A DNA stretch of 64,000 nucleotides from JAFANK01 sp036741695 (GCA_036741695.1 DAINRU010000007.1:17626-81625), one strand, 5' to 3'. Shown: positions 18,403-27,385, counted from the stretch's first letter. Made by a program: numbers and translations. Notes: a model not told the origin generated them from the letters alone.

Positions 18403-18430
18403 GCGGCCGCTGGATAACTTGCGCGGGTGC

Positions 18431-19183
18431 TTAAGCCCCGATCTGCGCGATGATCTGCGCGCACAATGACTTCAGGACCGGATCCGTCGCTAGCTTCGCA
18501 GCGGTTTCGAAAGCCGCCCTCGCTTCCGGGTTATTGCCCTGACGCAGCCGGATGGCGCCGCGCAGGAAGTAGGCCTTGGCGTACGAGCTGTTGAGCTTGA
18601 GCGCCGCATCGGTCTCCGCATCGGCCGCGACGAGATTTCCCGTCCGATACTCGGCTAATGCCTTGTCGTAATGCGCCTGGACGTATTGCGGATGCAAGAG
18701 CGCCGCGACCGCGAACTGGTCCACCGCTTTGTCTGCCTGCCCGGACATGTACGCGGACAGACCCATGTCGAAATGCGCGCGTACTGATGACGGGTGTGCC
18801 GTGATGATCTGCTGGAAGATCGTCTTGGCATCGTCGAGTTCGTTGAGCGCGATCTCGGCGACGCCGAGGTTGAAGAGCGCAGGCACGAAATCCGGCTGTA
18901 GCTTCAGGCATTGGCGGAAATCCTGCGCGGCGGCGTCGTACTGCCCGAGCGCGTAGTAGTCGAGCCCGCGGTCGTAGCGCGCATCGACGTTGTCGCTCGA
19001 AAGCGACAGCGCGTCACTCAGTTTGCTCACCGACTGATCGTAGTTCCCGCTGTGATAGAGGGCGACGCCGTCGTTGACGAGCGAGTCCACGCGCAGCCGA
19101 TGGAAGAAGCCCTCTGCCGAGGCGACGCCGGCTGACGCGAACGCCAGGCAGAAAAGGAGTGCGACGATGATGAAGCGCTTCAT
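18431..19183 (-). CDS. Secreted tetratricopeptide-repeat protein
   Basis: 250-residue TPR protein. Seen: signal peptide (hydrophobic residues 5-20, cleavage after ASA near 23), then about six 34-residue repeats running to the C terminus, including VDARYDRGLDYYALGQYDAA, FVPALFNLGVAEIALNELDD and YAKAYFLRGAIRLRQGNNPE. It would form a superhelical scaffold in the periplasm. The ATG overlaps the preceding gene's stop (ATGA). It is the last gene of a four-gene operon: response regulator, sensor kinase, small secreted protein, TPR protein. A role as periplasmic partner of the sensor is plausible from context only. Confidence 0.82.
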   Translation of the reverse strand: MKRFIIVALLFCLAFASAGVASAEGFFHRLRVDSLVNDGVALYHSGNYDQSVSKLSDALSLSSDNVDARYDRGLDYYALGQYDAAAQDFRQCLKLQPDFVPALFNLGVAEIALNELDDAKTIFQQIITAHPSSVRAHFDMGLSAYMSGQADKAVDQFAVAALLHPQYVQAHYDKALAEYRTGNLVAADAETDAALKLNSSYAKAYFLRGAIRLRQGNNPEARAAFETAAKLATDPVLKSLCAQIIAQIGA

Positions 19184-19596
19184 CGCGAATACCCTCCGCC
19201 CCATTGGCCGACCGGCCGCGACCCGCCATAGGCATGGGGCTCGGGGCCATCCGGCAGAGCCGGCATCAAGTACTCGCCGCCGCCATACGCGCCGCCGTAG
19301 TGGTTGCCGTCGTTGTAAAGCCCGCCGATCATCGTGCTTGCCGTGACCTCGCCGACCGCTTGATCGCGGGTGATGCCTCCCGGACCGATCGGGTCGATGA
19401 GCTCGTACGGGCTCTCGTCCGCGAGGAGCGCAGGTGAGGTCAATGCGTGGTCGACGAGCTCGAGGGCCGTCGGCGGTGAGGCGCTCGCCGGCGCCGGCGC
19501 GCGAGCGATGGTCGCCCCGGCGACCAGCAGCACGAGGCAGGCGCACGCGATCCGTGTGACGCGGGTGGTATATCTCGCCGTGTTCTCAAGCCGCAT
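19180..19596 (-). CDS. Small secreted protein, Gly/Tyr-rich C terminus
   Basis: 138-residue exported protein of unknown family. Seen: signal peptide with ACLVLLVAGATIA, cleavage near ASA, then a region with TALELVDHALTSPALL and a tail rich in Gly, Tyr and Asn (GGLYNDGNHYGGAYGGGEYL). I start at ATG 19596 because GGAGAG lies seven bases upstream; an ATG at 19620 would add eight residues before the signal. Its stop overlaps the start of the TPR gene, and it lies 46 bases after the sensor kinase. It could be a periplasmic accessory to that sensor. Confidence 0.65.
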   Translation of the reverse strand: MRLENTARYTTRVTRIACACLVLLVAGATIARAPAPASASPPTALELVDHALTSPALLADESPYELIDPIGPGGITRDQAVGEVTASTMIGGLYNDGNHYGGAYGGGEYLMPALPDGPEPHAYGGSRPVGQWGGGYSR

Positions 19597-19641
19597 GTCT
19601 ATCTCTCCGATCTGCCCCATCCCAGAACTGTCTGCACCGTG

Positions 19642-20634
19642 TCACGCGGTCATCGCGGGCAGCCGCACGGTGAACGTGCTGCCCTCGCCTAGCCTGCTCT
19701 GCACCGTCACCTCGCCGCCGTGCGCGCGGGCGATCCAGCGGCACAGCGGCAGCCCGAGGCCGTGCACCTCGCTGTGGCCGTTGCCCGTCACGCCGTTGCT
19801 GCTCTGATAGCGTTGGAAGATGCGCTCGAGATCCGCCGCCGCGATGCCCTCTCCTGCGTCTTTTACCGCCACGTACGCGGTGTCGCGCGTCTGCCACACA
19901 GAGATGCCGATGGTCGACGCCTCCCGGCCGTACTTGATCGCGTTGTCCACCAGATTGCCGACGAGCTGCGACAGTTTGAGCTCGTCACCCATGACGACCG
20001 CGCTTTCAGCCCGGTCGAGCGTGATGCCGACTCGTCTGGCCGCAGCCAGCGGCTTCAAATCGCGCACGACTCCGTTGACGACCACGCGCAGGTCGGTCGG
20101 CTCGCGGTCGAGCGCGCTGTCGGCATCCAGGTGCGAGAGGGTGATGAGCTGGTCGATCAGCCGCTGCATGCGCTGCGCCTGCTCGTCGATGATGCGCAGG
20201 CGTTCGCAATATTCCTCGGGCAGAGATTCGCAATCGTCCAGCGCCACCGACGTCTCGGTCCGGATCACGGCGAGTGGCGTGCGCAAGTCGTGCGACGCGT
20301 CGTTTGTGAACTGGCGCTGCAGGGCTATGGCCTGCTCGAGCGGCCGCAGGGTGATCTTGGCGAGAAACGCAGCGATGGCGACCACCAGGACGAGCCCCGC
20401 GGCATTTGCGATGGCCAGCTTGACGACGTAGTTCTTAAGCATGTGGTTGGCGGCGGCGAGCATCGCCGGGTCATCGCGGAACGGCTCGACGTCTTGCAGG
20501 ACGACGGTGGAGAGCAATCCATAGACGATCACCGAGAAGATGACGAGCAGCAGCAGGAGCAATCCGGCATATGCCAGGGTGAGGCGCACGCGTGGTGCGC
20601 CGATGTTATTCATTACGCCCCGCCGGTCGATCAT
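19642..20634 (-). CDS. Sensor histidine kinase
   Basis: 330-residue membrane histidine kinase. Seen: two membrane helices (about residues 17-42 and 72-93) with a short periplasmic loop of 30 residues between them, too short for a ligand pocket. The phospho-acceptor His115 lies in NDASHDLRTPL, the N box is NLVDNAIKYG, the G boxes are DAGEGIAA and GLGLPLCRW, and there is no HAMP domain. The start overlaps the response-regulator stop. A sensor with so small a periplasmic part usually needs a partner protein or senses the membrane, which makes the two exported proteins in its operon interesting. Confidence 0.92.
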   Translation of the reverse strand: MIDRRGVMNNIGAPRVRLTLAYAGLLLLLLVIFSVIVYGLLSTVVLQDVEPFRDDPAMLAAANHMLKNYVVKLAIANAAGLVLVVAIAAFLAKITLRPLEQAIALQRQFTNDASHDLRTPLAVIRTETSVALDDCESLPEEYCERLRIIDEQAQRMQRLIDQLITLSHLDADSALDREPTDLRVVVNGVVRDLKPLAAARRVGITLDRAESAVVMGDELKLSQLVGNLVDNAIKYGREASTIGISVWQTRDTAYVAVKDAGEGIAAADLERIFQRYQSSNGVTGNGHSEVHGLGLPLCRWIARAHGGEVTVQSRLGEGSTFTVRLPAMTA

Positions 20635-21305
20635 GTCTTGTCGATGGTGTATCCCACGCCGCGCACCGTCCGGATGAACTGCTCGCCGCAGACAGCGCTG
20701 AGCTTGCGCCGCAGCATCTTGACGTAGACTTCGAGGATATTACTATTCCCCCCATGCTCCCCGCCCCATAGCCGGTCCAAAATGGCGTCCTTGGTGAGCA
20801 CGATGCCCGCGTTCTCCAGCAGGTACAGCGCCAAGCGGTACTCGGTACGGGTCAGATGGATGACCTTGCCGTCGCAAGTGGCCTGGTGGCGCAGCACGTC
20901 GATGTTCAGCTTGCCCACCGAGACCGAGCGCGGTTTGAGCTCGTTTTGCGGCCGCCGTAAGAGCGCGTGCACCCGCGCGAGCAGTTCGGGAAAAGCGAAC
21001 GGCTTGGGCAGATAGTCGTCCGCACCGCTGTTGAGCCCGGTGACGCGATCGGTCACCGCGTTGCGCGCGGTCAGCATGAGGATGGGGGTGGAGATGCCCT
21101 GACGCCGAGCCTCTGCACACACCGATAGCCCGTCGCGTTTGGGCAGCAGCACGTCGAGGATCGCGACCTGGTAGTCGTTGCCGCACAGTTCGGAGAGCCC
21201 GTTCTCTCCGTCGGTCACGGCGGTGACGGCGAACTTCTGCGCCTCGAGCGCGCGCCGCAAGGACGAGGCAAGGCTCGGATCGTCTTCGACCAACAGGACT
21301 CTCAT
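20631..21305 (-). CDS. OmpR/PhoB-family response regulator
   Basis: 224-residue transcription factor. Seen: receiver domain with acidic pocket VEDDP, phospho-acceptor Asp51 in ILDVLLPKRDG, switch Thr in LMLTAR and Lys in LPKPFAF, then the C-terminal winged helix with LTRTEYRLALYLLEN and GGEHGGNSNILEVYVKMLRRKL. First gene of the operon with its cognate kinase (ATGA-type overlap). Upstream there are 76 bases to the next gene on the same strand. Confidence 0.93.
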   Translation of the reverse strand: MRVLLVEDDPSLASSLRRALEAQKFAVTAVTDGENGLSELCGNDYQVAILDVLLPKRDGLSVCAEARRQGISTPILMLTARNAVTDRVTGLNSGADDYLPKPFAFPELLARVHALLRRPQNELKPRSVSVGKLNIDVLRHQATCDGKVIHLTRTEYRLALYLLENAGIVLTKDAILDRLWGGEHGGNSNILEVYVKMLRRKLSAVCGEQFIRTVRGVGYTIDKT

Positions 21306-21381
21306 GGGTGATGGTTCGCCACCGTGAGAATGGGCAGCCTGCGCCTGCCGATTCTGCCTTTCAGTGCCTTTTCAGGAAGGC

Positions 21382-21573
21382 TTAAGCCTCCTGGCCGGCT
21401 TCCTCGATCTCGCCTTCCTCGAAGGCGAACGTGCCGCTTGGAAACCTCACCAAGTATGGCATATACGGCCCGTTGTTCATGCTCTCGAGGATGCCAACCG
21501 CGCCTTTTTCAACCCTGCCGGCATCTCCTAAGTCCAAGGATCGAAGGGTCCGCACCCGCTGTCCGACTTCCAT
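21382..21573 (-). CDS. Small soluble protein with KOW/SH3-like sequence
   Basis: 63-residue protein. Seen: VGQRVRTLRSLDLG followed by VEKGAVGILESM and YLVRFPSG, a pattern of short beta strands like the KOW or SH3-type barrels of small nucleic-acid or ribosome-associated proteins, ending in an acidic tail (EEGEIEEAGQEA). No clear Shine-Dalgarno sequence. It may be the leading gene of the response-regulator operon (76-base gap, same strand). Function unknown. Confidence 0.5.
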   Translation of the reverse strand: MEVGQRVRTLRSLDLGDAGRVEKGAVGILESMNNGPYMPYLVRFPSGTFAFEEGEIEEAGQEA

Positions 21574-21644
21574 TTCAGGGCATTTGGGAACCTCATACTG
21601 GCGGACCTTGCAACAACGGGCGGGCTTGAAGAGCGACGGACCTT

Positions 21645-21668
21645 GCAGAATGGAGCTTTAGGTCCGTT
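21645..21668. repeat. Interspersed palindrome, copy 6 (decayed)
   Basis: GCAGAATGGAGCTTTAGGTCCGTT: the right half matches the consensus, the left arm is damaged. A further fragment (GGACCTTGCAACAACGG) lies at 21603-21619. It looks like an old copy losing its structure. Confidence 0.55.
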
Positions 21669-21787
21669 TCGCCACCTTCGACGGGGGTGCAGGGTCCGTT
21701 CGGACCATGTGCGGACGGCACTTTTGTGCCGCCGGTTGTCACAAACGCCTCACTTCGAGGTCATCTGAGTAGAGGTATCATCTTCTC

Positions 21788-21913
21788 ATGAAATGGCTTG
21801 TCGCAATCGCCCTCGTCGTCGCATCTGCATCGATCGTCGTGCCCGCACTGCTGCGCCAGAACGCAACGTCGACTGATCGCCTCGACCAGATCCACGAACT
21901 GGCCGCGTTCTAA
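21788..21913 (+). CDS. Possible 41-residue single-span membrane peptide
   Basis: Short frame coding for MKWLVAIALVVASASIVV followed by a short polar tail ending QIHELAAF. A hydrophobic N-terminal helix and a short polar part are typical of small membrane proteins. The sequence GAGG lies about 15 bases upstream, rather far. No terminator is visible right after it. Support is composition and context only. Confidence 0.35.
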   Translation: MKWLVAIALVVASASIVVPALLRQNATSTDRLDQIHELAAF

Positions 21914-22077
21914 AACCGCGCCGCTCGACAGACACACCCGCGCAACGGCCTCCACCATGCGGTGGAAGGCAGAGCAGCCAACCGCCGCGTACAAAACCTC
22001 AAGAAACTAGATAGGTGGGCGATTCTCACATCGCTCGCACTACGGGCCTTGGGGGGTCCGTTCGTGGAGGGGCAAAC

Positions 22078-23169
22078 ATGGATCGAAAAGCTAGACTCGA
22101 CACGGCAGGGCTGGCGCTTCGCGCCGCAGCCATCGCCATGGTCCTGGCGGTCGTCGTCGTCGGCATGGGGAGCTCTCAACCCGCACGCGCGGATTCAAGC
22201 GGACTGGCCTATGACGAGATCGTTAGAGTCGTCATGGCCGGCATGTCGGGCATGCCCGGCCAGAGCGGCGGCAATGAATCGAGCAGCCTGCCGGAGCCGG
22301 GCGTGTATGCCAACGGCTCGTTCACGGCCGATTTCCAAGCTGCCGTCAATGCGGGCACGCCGCCCAAGAAGCATAACGGCATGTTCGCCGCCATCAGCTC
22401 GGCGATGGATGCGGCGAAGTCGGCCATGGCTACCCTGAAGACCGGCACGCCCACGACGTACTACTACTTGAACGGGTGGGAGCGCACTGACGATCCAATC
22501 CACCAAACCGCGACCATTGATCGCGCCGACCTGCACGAGATCATCCATCTCAACCTGGCGAACAAGACATACTCCATCACCGATATGAACGCACAAACGC
22601 CGATGATGCAGGAAACGCCGCCGCCCTACCAGCCGCAAAACCCCGGGCAGCCGCCGCCGACCCAGGCTCCGGGAACAGCCAAGATGAGCATCACGGCCAC
22701 GACCTCGGCGCTCGGATCCAAGACGCTCGATGGCCAGCCGACGAGCGGCTATAAGACCGATCTGAAGGTGGCGACGACGCAAGCGACCGGCTCGTGCTCC
22801 AATGGGACTTTGGAGATGGCGATGACCGAGTATGTCTCACGCTATGACGAGCCGAAGGTCGCCACGATGAGCGGACCGCCGGCGCCAAAACAGAGCGGCA
22901 TGTCGCACCCCGAGATGATGGCCATGAAGCCTGGTTGCAAGCCGACGATGACAACCCACACCCAGCTCGGCGCCAAGGCGCCCGCGGGCAAGCTCGCCTT
23001 GTGGACGCTCGTGACGATGAGCGGTGCCGCCGGCCAGACCGGACAAGCAGGGCAGGGCGGCCAATTCTCGACGCTCCTCGAGCGCGGCGACCTGCGGCAA
23101 TTAGGTCCAACCGACAAGTCGCTCTTCGAGATCCCCGCGGGCTTCACCAAGGTGGAGTCGAACTCGTAA
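22078..23169 (+). CDS. Secreted Met- and Pro-rich protein of unknown function
   Basis: 363-residue exported protein, family not recognised. Seen: signal peptide with hydrophobic core AAAIAMVLAVVVVGMG and cleavage after ARA near residue 39. Then many methionines (VVMAGMSGMPGQ), a Pro/Gln linker near residue 200 (PPPYQPQNPGQPPPT), and a C-terminal part with SYKTD-type strands and MSHPEMMAMKPGC. GGAGGGG precedes the ATG by about eight bases, and a terminator follows the stop. The SGYKTDLKV and LWTLVTMSG pieces suggest a beta-sandwich like other secreted proteins in this window. Methionine clusters can bind copper, which would need testing. Confidence 0.7.
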   Translation: MDRKARLDTAGLALRAAAIAMVLAVVVVGMGSSQPARADSSGLAYDEIVRVVMAGMSGMPGQSGGNESSSLPEPGVYANGSFTADFQAAVNAGTPPKKHNGMFAAISSAMDAAKSAMATLKTGTPTTYYYLNGWERTDDPIHQTATIDRADLHEIIHLNLANKTYSITDMNAQTPMMQETPPPYQPQNPGQPPPTQAPGTAKMSITATTSALGSKTLDGQPTSGYKTDLKVATTQATGSCSNGTLEMAMTEYVSRYDEPKVATMSGPPAPKQSGMSHPEMMAMKPGCKPTMTTHTQLGAKAPAGKLALWTLVTMSGAAGQTGQAGQGGQFSTLLERGDLRQLGPTDKSLFEIPAGFTKVESNS

Positions 23170-23187
23170 CAGATCCTGCAACGAAAG

Positions 23188-23219
23188 AAGGCGCGGCGCG
23201 ATCTGCCTGCGCCTTTTTT
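23188..23219 (+). terminator. Rho-independent terminator
   Basis: Stem AGGCGC/GCGCCT around a GC-rich loop followed by TTTTTT. It lies between the convergent genes ending at 23169 and 23220 and directly abuts the latter's stop. Confidence 0.75.
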
Positions 23220-23825
23220 CTATGGTTGCGGCGTGCTTGAGTTGTTCTGCATGTTGGTCAGGACTTTCTCGGCGAGCTGCTTCGACGGATCGAGCAGGTC
23301 TGATTGCGTGCCGCTGAGCTGGACCTTGAAGATCGTCTGATCTTGCAAGACGGCGAGAATGCCGTTCGACCATGCGGCTTTTTGGCCCAATCCTTGGATC
23401 GTGGTCGCGGTGCCCCCGATCGTGCTCAGTGTGTTGTTGAAGGCGGAGGTACCCGGGATGACCGAGGTCACCGACTGAACGGCGCTGAGGCAGCCCAGGC
23501 CGTGGCACCCGTGTTTGGCTTGCTGCGCCACGTCGACGGTGAACAACACCTGGCTGACGGGCCCCGACGCATTGGTGAGCGATGCGGCCGACCACAGGCA
23601 CTCGTCTGGTGAGGGCCGTCGCGGCGTCGGATTGACTGCGCCGATCACGCTTGACGCGTCGCGCGCGGTCAAGAGCGCGCACGGATCGACGCTCGCGTGG
23701 CTGGACCCGGCGTTGGAACTCGGGCCGGCTGACGGAGAGGCAGCGGGGTTTGGATCTGCGAGAGCCGGGGCAGCGCATGCCAGCACAGCCAGCATCGCCG
23801 CTGCGGTTAGGGCATGTCGAACCAT
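23220..23825 (-). CDS. Secreted DUF3558-like protein
   Basis: 201-residue exported protein. Seen: signal peptide (ALTAAAMLAVLACAAPALA), Ser/Pro linker, then DPCALLTARDASSVIGA near residue 47. This Cys-containing opening is typical of DUF3558/DUF5642-type secreted proteins. A later CHGLGC pair and a repeated beta pattern end in VLQDQTIFKVQLSG. No catalytic residues visible. The gene starts one base after the stop of the glutathionyl-hydroquinone reductase on the same strand, so the two are probably cotranscribed, though a functional link is not obvious. Confidence 0.75.
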   Translation of the reverse strand: MVRHALTAAAMLAVLACAAPALADPNPAASPSAGPSSNAGSSHASVDPCALLTARDASSVIGAVNPTPRRPSPDECLWSAASLTNASGPVSQVLFTVDVAQQAKHGCHGLGCLSAVQSVTSVIPGTSAFNNTLSTIGGTATTIQGLGQKAAWSNGILAVLQDQTIFKVQLSGTQSDLLDPSKQLAEKVLTNMQNNSSTPQP

Positions 23826-23826
23826 G

Positions 23827-24768
23827 TTAGCCGAGCCTTTCGCGATGGTGCGGCGCGGTGAGGTCTTGGAGCGGCCCGATCGTCACGATGCGCGTCGGGT
23901 TGATGTCGTCATGCGTCACGTAGTAGTGACGTTTGATGTGATCGAAGTCGACAGTCTGCGCGATGCCCGGGATCTGATACAGGTCCTTGAGGTACCCGAA
24001 GAGGTTTGGGTAGTCGAAGATGCGGCGCAGGTTGCACTTGAAATGCCCCACGTACACCGCATCGAAGCGCACGAGCGTCGCGAATAAGCGCCAGTCCGTC
24101 TCGAGCGGGCGTGGGCCGAAGAGATACCGGCGCGCGGCGAGACGCTCCTCGAGGATATCGAGCGTCTCGAAGACGCGTCGCGCGGCGTGCTCGTAGACCT
24201 TCTGGCTCGTGGCGAAACCGGCACGGTAGACGCCATTGTTGACGGTCTCGTAGATGAGCACGTTGAGCTCGTCGATCGCCTCACGGTGCTCCACCGGATA
24301 CAGGTCGATCGTGCGCCGCGCCAGCGGTTCGAAGTCGAGCTCGAACATGCGCATGATATCGTCTTCCGAATTATTGACGATGCGCTTGGTCTTTGTGTCC
24401 CATAGCACCGGCACGGTCACGCGCTGGCGATAGCTCGGGTCGCTTGAGAGATAGGCCTCGCTCAAGAAAGCGAACCCGTTGATCGGATCTTTCGTGTGCC
24501 GTGGCCCATCGCGGAAAGCCCAGCCACGCTCGTCGCGGATAGGATCGACGACCGTCATGCCGATCGCGTCCTCGAGCCCACGCAGCATGCGCACGATGAT
24601 CGTGCGGTGCGCCCATGGACAGGCATAGGAGACGTAGAGATGGTAGCGGCCCGCTTCGACCGGGTATTCGGAGCTGCCGTCGGCCGATACCCACGCGCGA
24701 AAGGTATCGGGTTGGCGGACAAATTCGCCCTCGAACGTGACCTCAGGAGATTTGGTGATAGCGGTCAT
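23827..24768 (-). CDS. Glutathionyl-hydroquinone reductase (Xi-class glutathione transferase, YqjG/PcpF type)
   Basis: 313-residue enzyme. Seen: FVRQPDTFRAWV at the N terminus, catalytic cysteine in YVSYACPWAHRT near residue 50, VDPIRDERGWAF, VPVLWDTKTKRIVNNSE (the thioredoxin-fold cis-Pro region), and the helical domain with YNLF-type ending GYLKDLYQIPGIAQTVDFDHIKRHYY. Known reaction: glutathione-dependent release of glutathionyl adducts from hydroquinones. The thiol could also be another low-molecular-weight thiol if the host lacks glutathione. I start at ATG 24768; an in-frame start at 24810 adds 14 residues not seen in relatives. Confidence 0.9.
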   Translation of the reverse strand: MTAITKSPEVTFEGEFVRQPDTFRAWVSADGSSEYPVEAGRYHLYVSYACPWAHRTIIVRMLRGLEDAIGMTVVDPIRDERGWAFRDGPRHTKDPINGFAFLSEAYLSSDPSYRQRVTVPVLWDTKTKRIVNNSEDDIMRMFELDFEPLARRTIDLYPVEHREAIDELNVLIYETVNNGVYRAGFATSQKVYEHAARRVFETLDILEERLAARRYLFGPRPLETDWRLFATLVRFDAVYVGHFKCNLRRIFDYPNLFGYLKDLYQIPGIAQTVDFDHIKRHYYVTHDDINPTRIVTIGPLQDLTAPHHRERLG

Positions 24769-24845
24769 CTGCACGATCTCACGGGGCGGTGAGCCTTGTG
24801 CGGCTCGCACGCCGGCTCCTCCCGGAGGTCGCGCAGCGTCTGTCG

Positions 24846-26003
24846 CTATGCGTTCTTCGCCGGGGCCATCGCGTTGATGAGGATATCAGCGACCTCCGCG
24901 CGGCTGAACTCCGCCGGCGGCCGCTGACCCGCGCGCAACATCTCGCGAACTTTCGTGCCCGACAGGCTGACCCGATCGGATGGCGGATGCGGGCAGGTCT
25001 TGTCCGTCACCATCGACTCGCACACCGCGCACCACGACGCATTGTCGAAGCGCAGGATCGTGATGCGCAGCTCGTCTTCGATGTCGTCGAAGATCGCCTG
25101 CGCGTCAAACGATCCATAGTACGAACCGACGCCGGCGTGATCGCGACCCACGATGAAATGGCTGCACCCGTAGTTCTTGCGCGCGATGGCGTGCAGCACC
25201 GCCTCGCGCGGGCCGGCATAGCGCATGGCCGCCGGGAAGATGGACAGCACCGCCCGGTCGCGCGGATAGTACTTCTCGAGCAGCGTGCGGTAGCACGCCA
25301 TGCGGATCGGCGCCGGGATATCATCGCCTTTGGTGAGACCGACCAGCGGGTGCAGGAGCAACCCGTCGACGACCTCCATCGCGACTTTCTGCAGGTACTC
25401 GTGCGCGCGGTGCACCGGATTGCGCGTCTGAAAGCCCACGACCGTGCGCCATCCCAAGCGTTCGAACAGCGCCCGGGTCTCGTGCGGCGTGCGGTATTCA
25501 TCGGGAAATCCGAAATCGGGGACGCGCAGCAGCTCGATCGGGCCGGCGGCAAGCGTCTGCGGCCCATCGTGCAGCGCCGCGACGCCGGGGTGGGCGCGAT
25601 CGGCCGTACGGTAGATCGCCTGCGCCTCCGCATCAAGCTCTCCCTCGTAGATCTCGACGACGTCCATCGTCGCCACGATCTCGTCATCCGCCCCGACGAG
25701 AGCGATGCGCGATCCGGCATGCACCTCGGGCGGTACGGGAAGCGTGATGGGGACCGGCCAGAGCAGACCATTCGCCAGGCGCATCGACCCGATGACGCTA
25801 CGGTAATCAGCGCTGCCCATGAAGCCGTCGAGCGGTGAGTAGACGCCTGTCCCCAGGCACACGACGTCGCATAGCGCGCGGTCGCTCAAATGCACGCGTG
25901 GAAGTTTCGCAGCCGCCGCGCGCGCCGCGTCGAGCTTGTCGTTCGGCACACAACGGTCGACGAGTTTGTCGCCGTGCGGTGCGTTGAGCCGTGCAGACGT
26001 CAT
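24846..26003 (-). CDS. sat: Sulfate adenylyltransferase (ATP sulfurylase)
   Basis: 385-residue single-chain ATP sulfurylase: sulfate plus ATP gives adenosine 5'-phosphosulfate. Seen: PUA-like N-terminal domain with YSPLDGFMG, catalytic motif QTRNPVHRAHEYL near residue 195, GRDHAGVGSYYG, and a C-terminal segment with CAVCESM...TCPH cysteines and LSGTKVREMLRAG. The start lies 3 bases after the cysC stop, so the two enzymes make APS and then PAPS in one operon. The form lacks a fused kinase domain. No reductase gene is adjacent, so the product may feed assimilation or sulfation. Confidence 0.95.
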   Translation of the reverse strand: MTSARLNAPHGDKLVDRCVPNDKLDAARAAAAKLPRVHLSDRALCDVVCLGTGVYSPLDGFMGSADYRSVIGSMRLANGLLWPVPITLPVPPEVHAGSRIALVGADDEIVATMDVVEIYEGELDAEAQAIYRTADRAHPGVAALHDGPQTLAAGPIELLRVPDFGFPDEYRTPHETRALFERLGWRTVVGFQTRNPVHRAHEYLQKVAMEVVDGLLLHPLVGLTKGDDIPAPIRMACYRTLLEKYYPRDRAVLSIFPAAMRYAGPREAVLHAIARKNYGCSHFIVGRDHAGVGSYYGSFDAQAIFDDIEDELRITILRFDNASWCAVCESMVTDKTCPHPPSDRVSLSGTKVREMLRAGQRPPAEFSRAEVADILINAMAPAKNA

Positions 26004-26006
26004 GCG

Positions 26007-26582
26007 TTACGAGGCGCTCGAGCGCACGGAGCTGTCAGGTTGGATGAACGATTTGGCGGCCAGACAGTCGAGGACGTGCTGCGCACTCTGCTCCGGCGTT
26101 TCGCTATCGGTGCGCAGGTGGACCGCAGGCGCGGGCGGCGGTTCGTATGGGTCGGAGACGCCGGTGAACTCCTTGAGCTCCCCGCGCCGAGCCCGTTCGT
26201 ACATCTCGACTTTGCCGTCGCGCGTCGCACACACGTCCAGTGGGCAATCCGCAAAGACCTCGACGAAGTGGTCTGCGCCGATGAGAGCGCGCACTTCATC
26301 GCGGGTCGAACGATATGGTGAGATGGCGGAGCAGATGACCGCCACCCCGTTGCGTGCAAGCAAGTGCGCGACGAAGCCGATACGCCGGATATTCGTGTCG
26401 CGGTCCTCGCGCGAAAAGCCGAGACCCTTAGACAGATTGGTCCGCACCACATCCCCATCCAGGGATTCCACCTTGCGCCCCGCGCCACGCAGCCGGCGCT
26501 CCAAGATATGGGAGATGGTCGTCTTGCCTGCACCGGAAAGGCCGGTGAACCAAATGACAAAGCCTTCATGAGAACGCATCAT
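26007..26582 (-). CDS. cysC: Adenylyl-sulfate kinase
   Basis: 191-residue APS kinase: phosphorylates APS at the 3' hydroxyl to give PAPS. Seen: P-loop GLSGAGKTT near residue 16, SLDGDVVR, FSREDRDTNIRRIGFVA, the Walker-B-like CSAISPYRSTRDEVR and FADCPLDVC. GGAG lies just upstream of two adjacent ATGs (26582 and 26579), either of which may be used. First gene of the cysC-sat operon. Confidence 0.93.
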   Translation of the reverse strand: MMRSHEGFVIWFTGLSGAGKTTISHILERRLRGAGRKVESLDGDVVRTNLSKGLGFSREDRDTNIRRIGFVAHLLARNGVAVICSAISPYRSTRDEVRALIGADHFVEVFADCPLDVCATRDGKVEMYERARRGELKEFTGVSDPYEPPPAPAVHLRTDSETPEQSAQHVLDCLAAKSFIQPDSSVRSSAS

Positions 26583-26662
26583 GCTCCAGCGCTTCTCGCC
26601 GGCCCAGCCGCACGCCTGTGGGAAGCGAGCGAGCATGAGACGTAGCCGCACGGCGCGCCGTG

Positions 26663-27385
26663 TCAGTTATCGCATTGGTGCAGCGGATTCGTCGGCGTGG
26701 GCGTGGGTGTGGGTACCGGAACGTTGTATTGAAAGGCGTCGAAAGTCCCAGTCGCCTTGGCGCGGATGTGATGCTTGTCGATGACCGCAGACTGCGACGT
26801 GACCACGTCATAGCCGCCGATGAGGGAATAGGTCTGCCAGAGCTGGACGCTGTCGCCTGCGTTGTGATACGACCAGTTGAAGAATTGCGGGTCGCCCGAC
26901 TTGCGGTCGACGCCGACATCCATCTGCGCGACCTCGCCGCGGATCTTGGGCACCATGTGCAGCACGTATTGGTCGGGCTGCACTTCGAGGGTGATGGTAT
27001 AGCAGTGGCGCCAGCGGCTCGCCATGCCGATCGCACCCTCCACTCTCGTGATGCCTTGCAGATACGACGGCGTATGCGGGAAATAGTAGACCGTGAACCC
27101 CGGGCTATTGTAGTACACTTTACCGTCGAGGATCGGGTGGAGGTAAGGGAAGTTCACTTGTCTGACGTCAAGCGATGCATGCGCCTGGTAGGAGCGCAAA
27201 CCGGGATTACGCGCCAGAACGAAGTCGATGACCTGGTCGACGTTGGATTTCGCGGTGGACCGGACGTCAAGCGCCGGCGACGATGGCTGTGCCAGCCCAG
27301 CCACCCCGATGGCCACGATGAGACACCCGGCCAGGAGGGAGGCGAGCAGGCCCTTCAATGCACGCACCAAGCCACTGTAAAACAT
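26663..27385 (-). CDS. Exported LolA-fold-like protein of unknown function
   Basis: 240-residue protein with an N-terminal hydrophobic signal (ALKGLLASLLAGCLIVAIGVAGLA). The mature part begins with a helix (NVDQVIDFVLARNPGLRSYQAH), followed by alternating strands such as GKVYYNSPGFTVYYF and YTITLEVQPDQYVLHMVP. This plan (helix, then an open half-barrel) is that of LolA/LppX-type outer-membrane-lipid carriers. The C terminus is a Pro/Thr repeat (VPVPTPTPTPTNP). I chose ATG 27385, preceded by AAGGA, over GTG 27430, which would add 15 residues before the signal. The protein at 16434 has the same overall plan. Confidence 0.68.
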   Translation of the reverse strand: MFYSGLVRALKGLLASLLAGCLIVAIGVAGLAQPSSPALDVRSTAKSNVDQVIDFVLARNPGLRSYQAHASLDVRQVNFPYLHPILDGKVYYNSPGFTVYYFPHTPSYLQGITRVEGAIGMASRWRHCYTITLEVQPDQYVLHMVPKIRGEVAQMDVGVDRKSGDPQFFNWSYHNAGDSVQLWQTYSLIGGYDVVTSQSAVIDKHHIRAKATGTFDAFQYNVPVPTPTPTPTNPLHQCDN

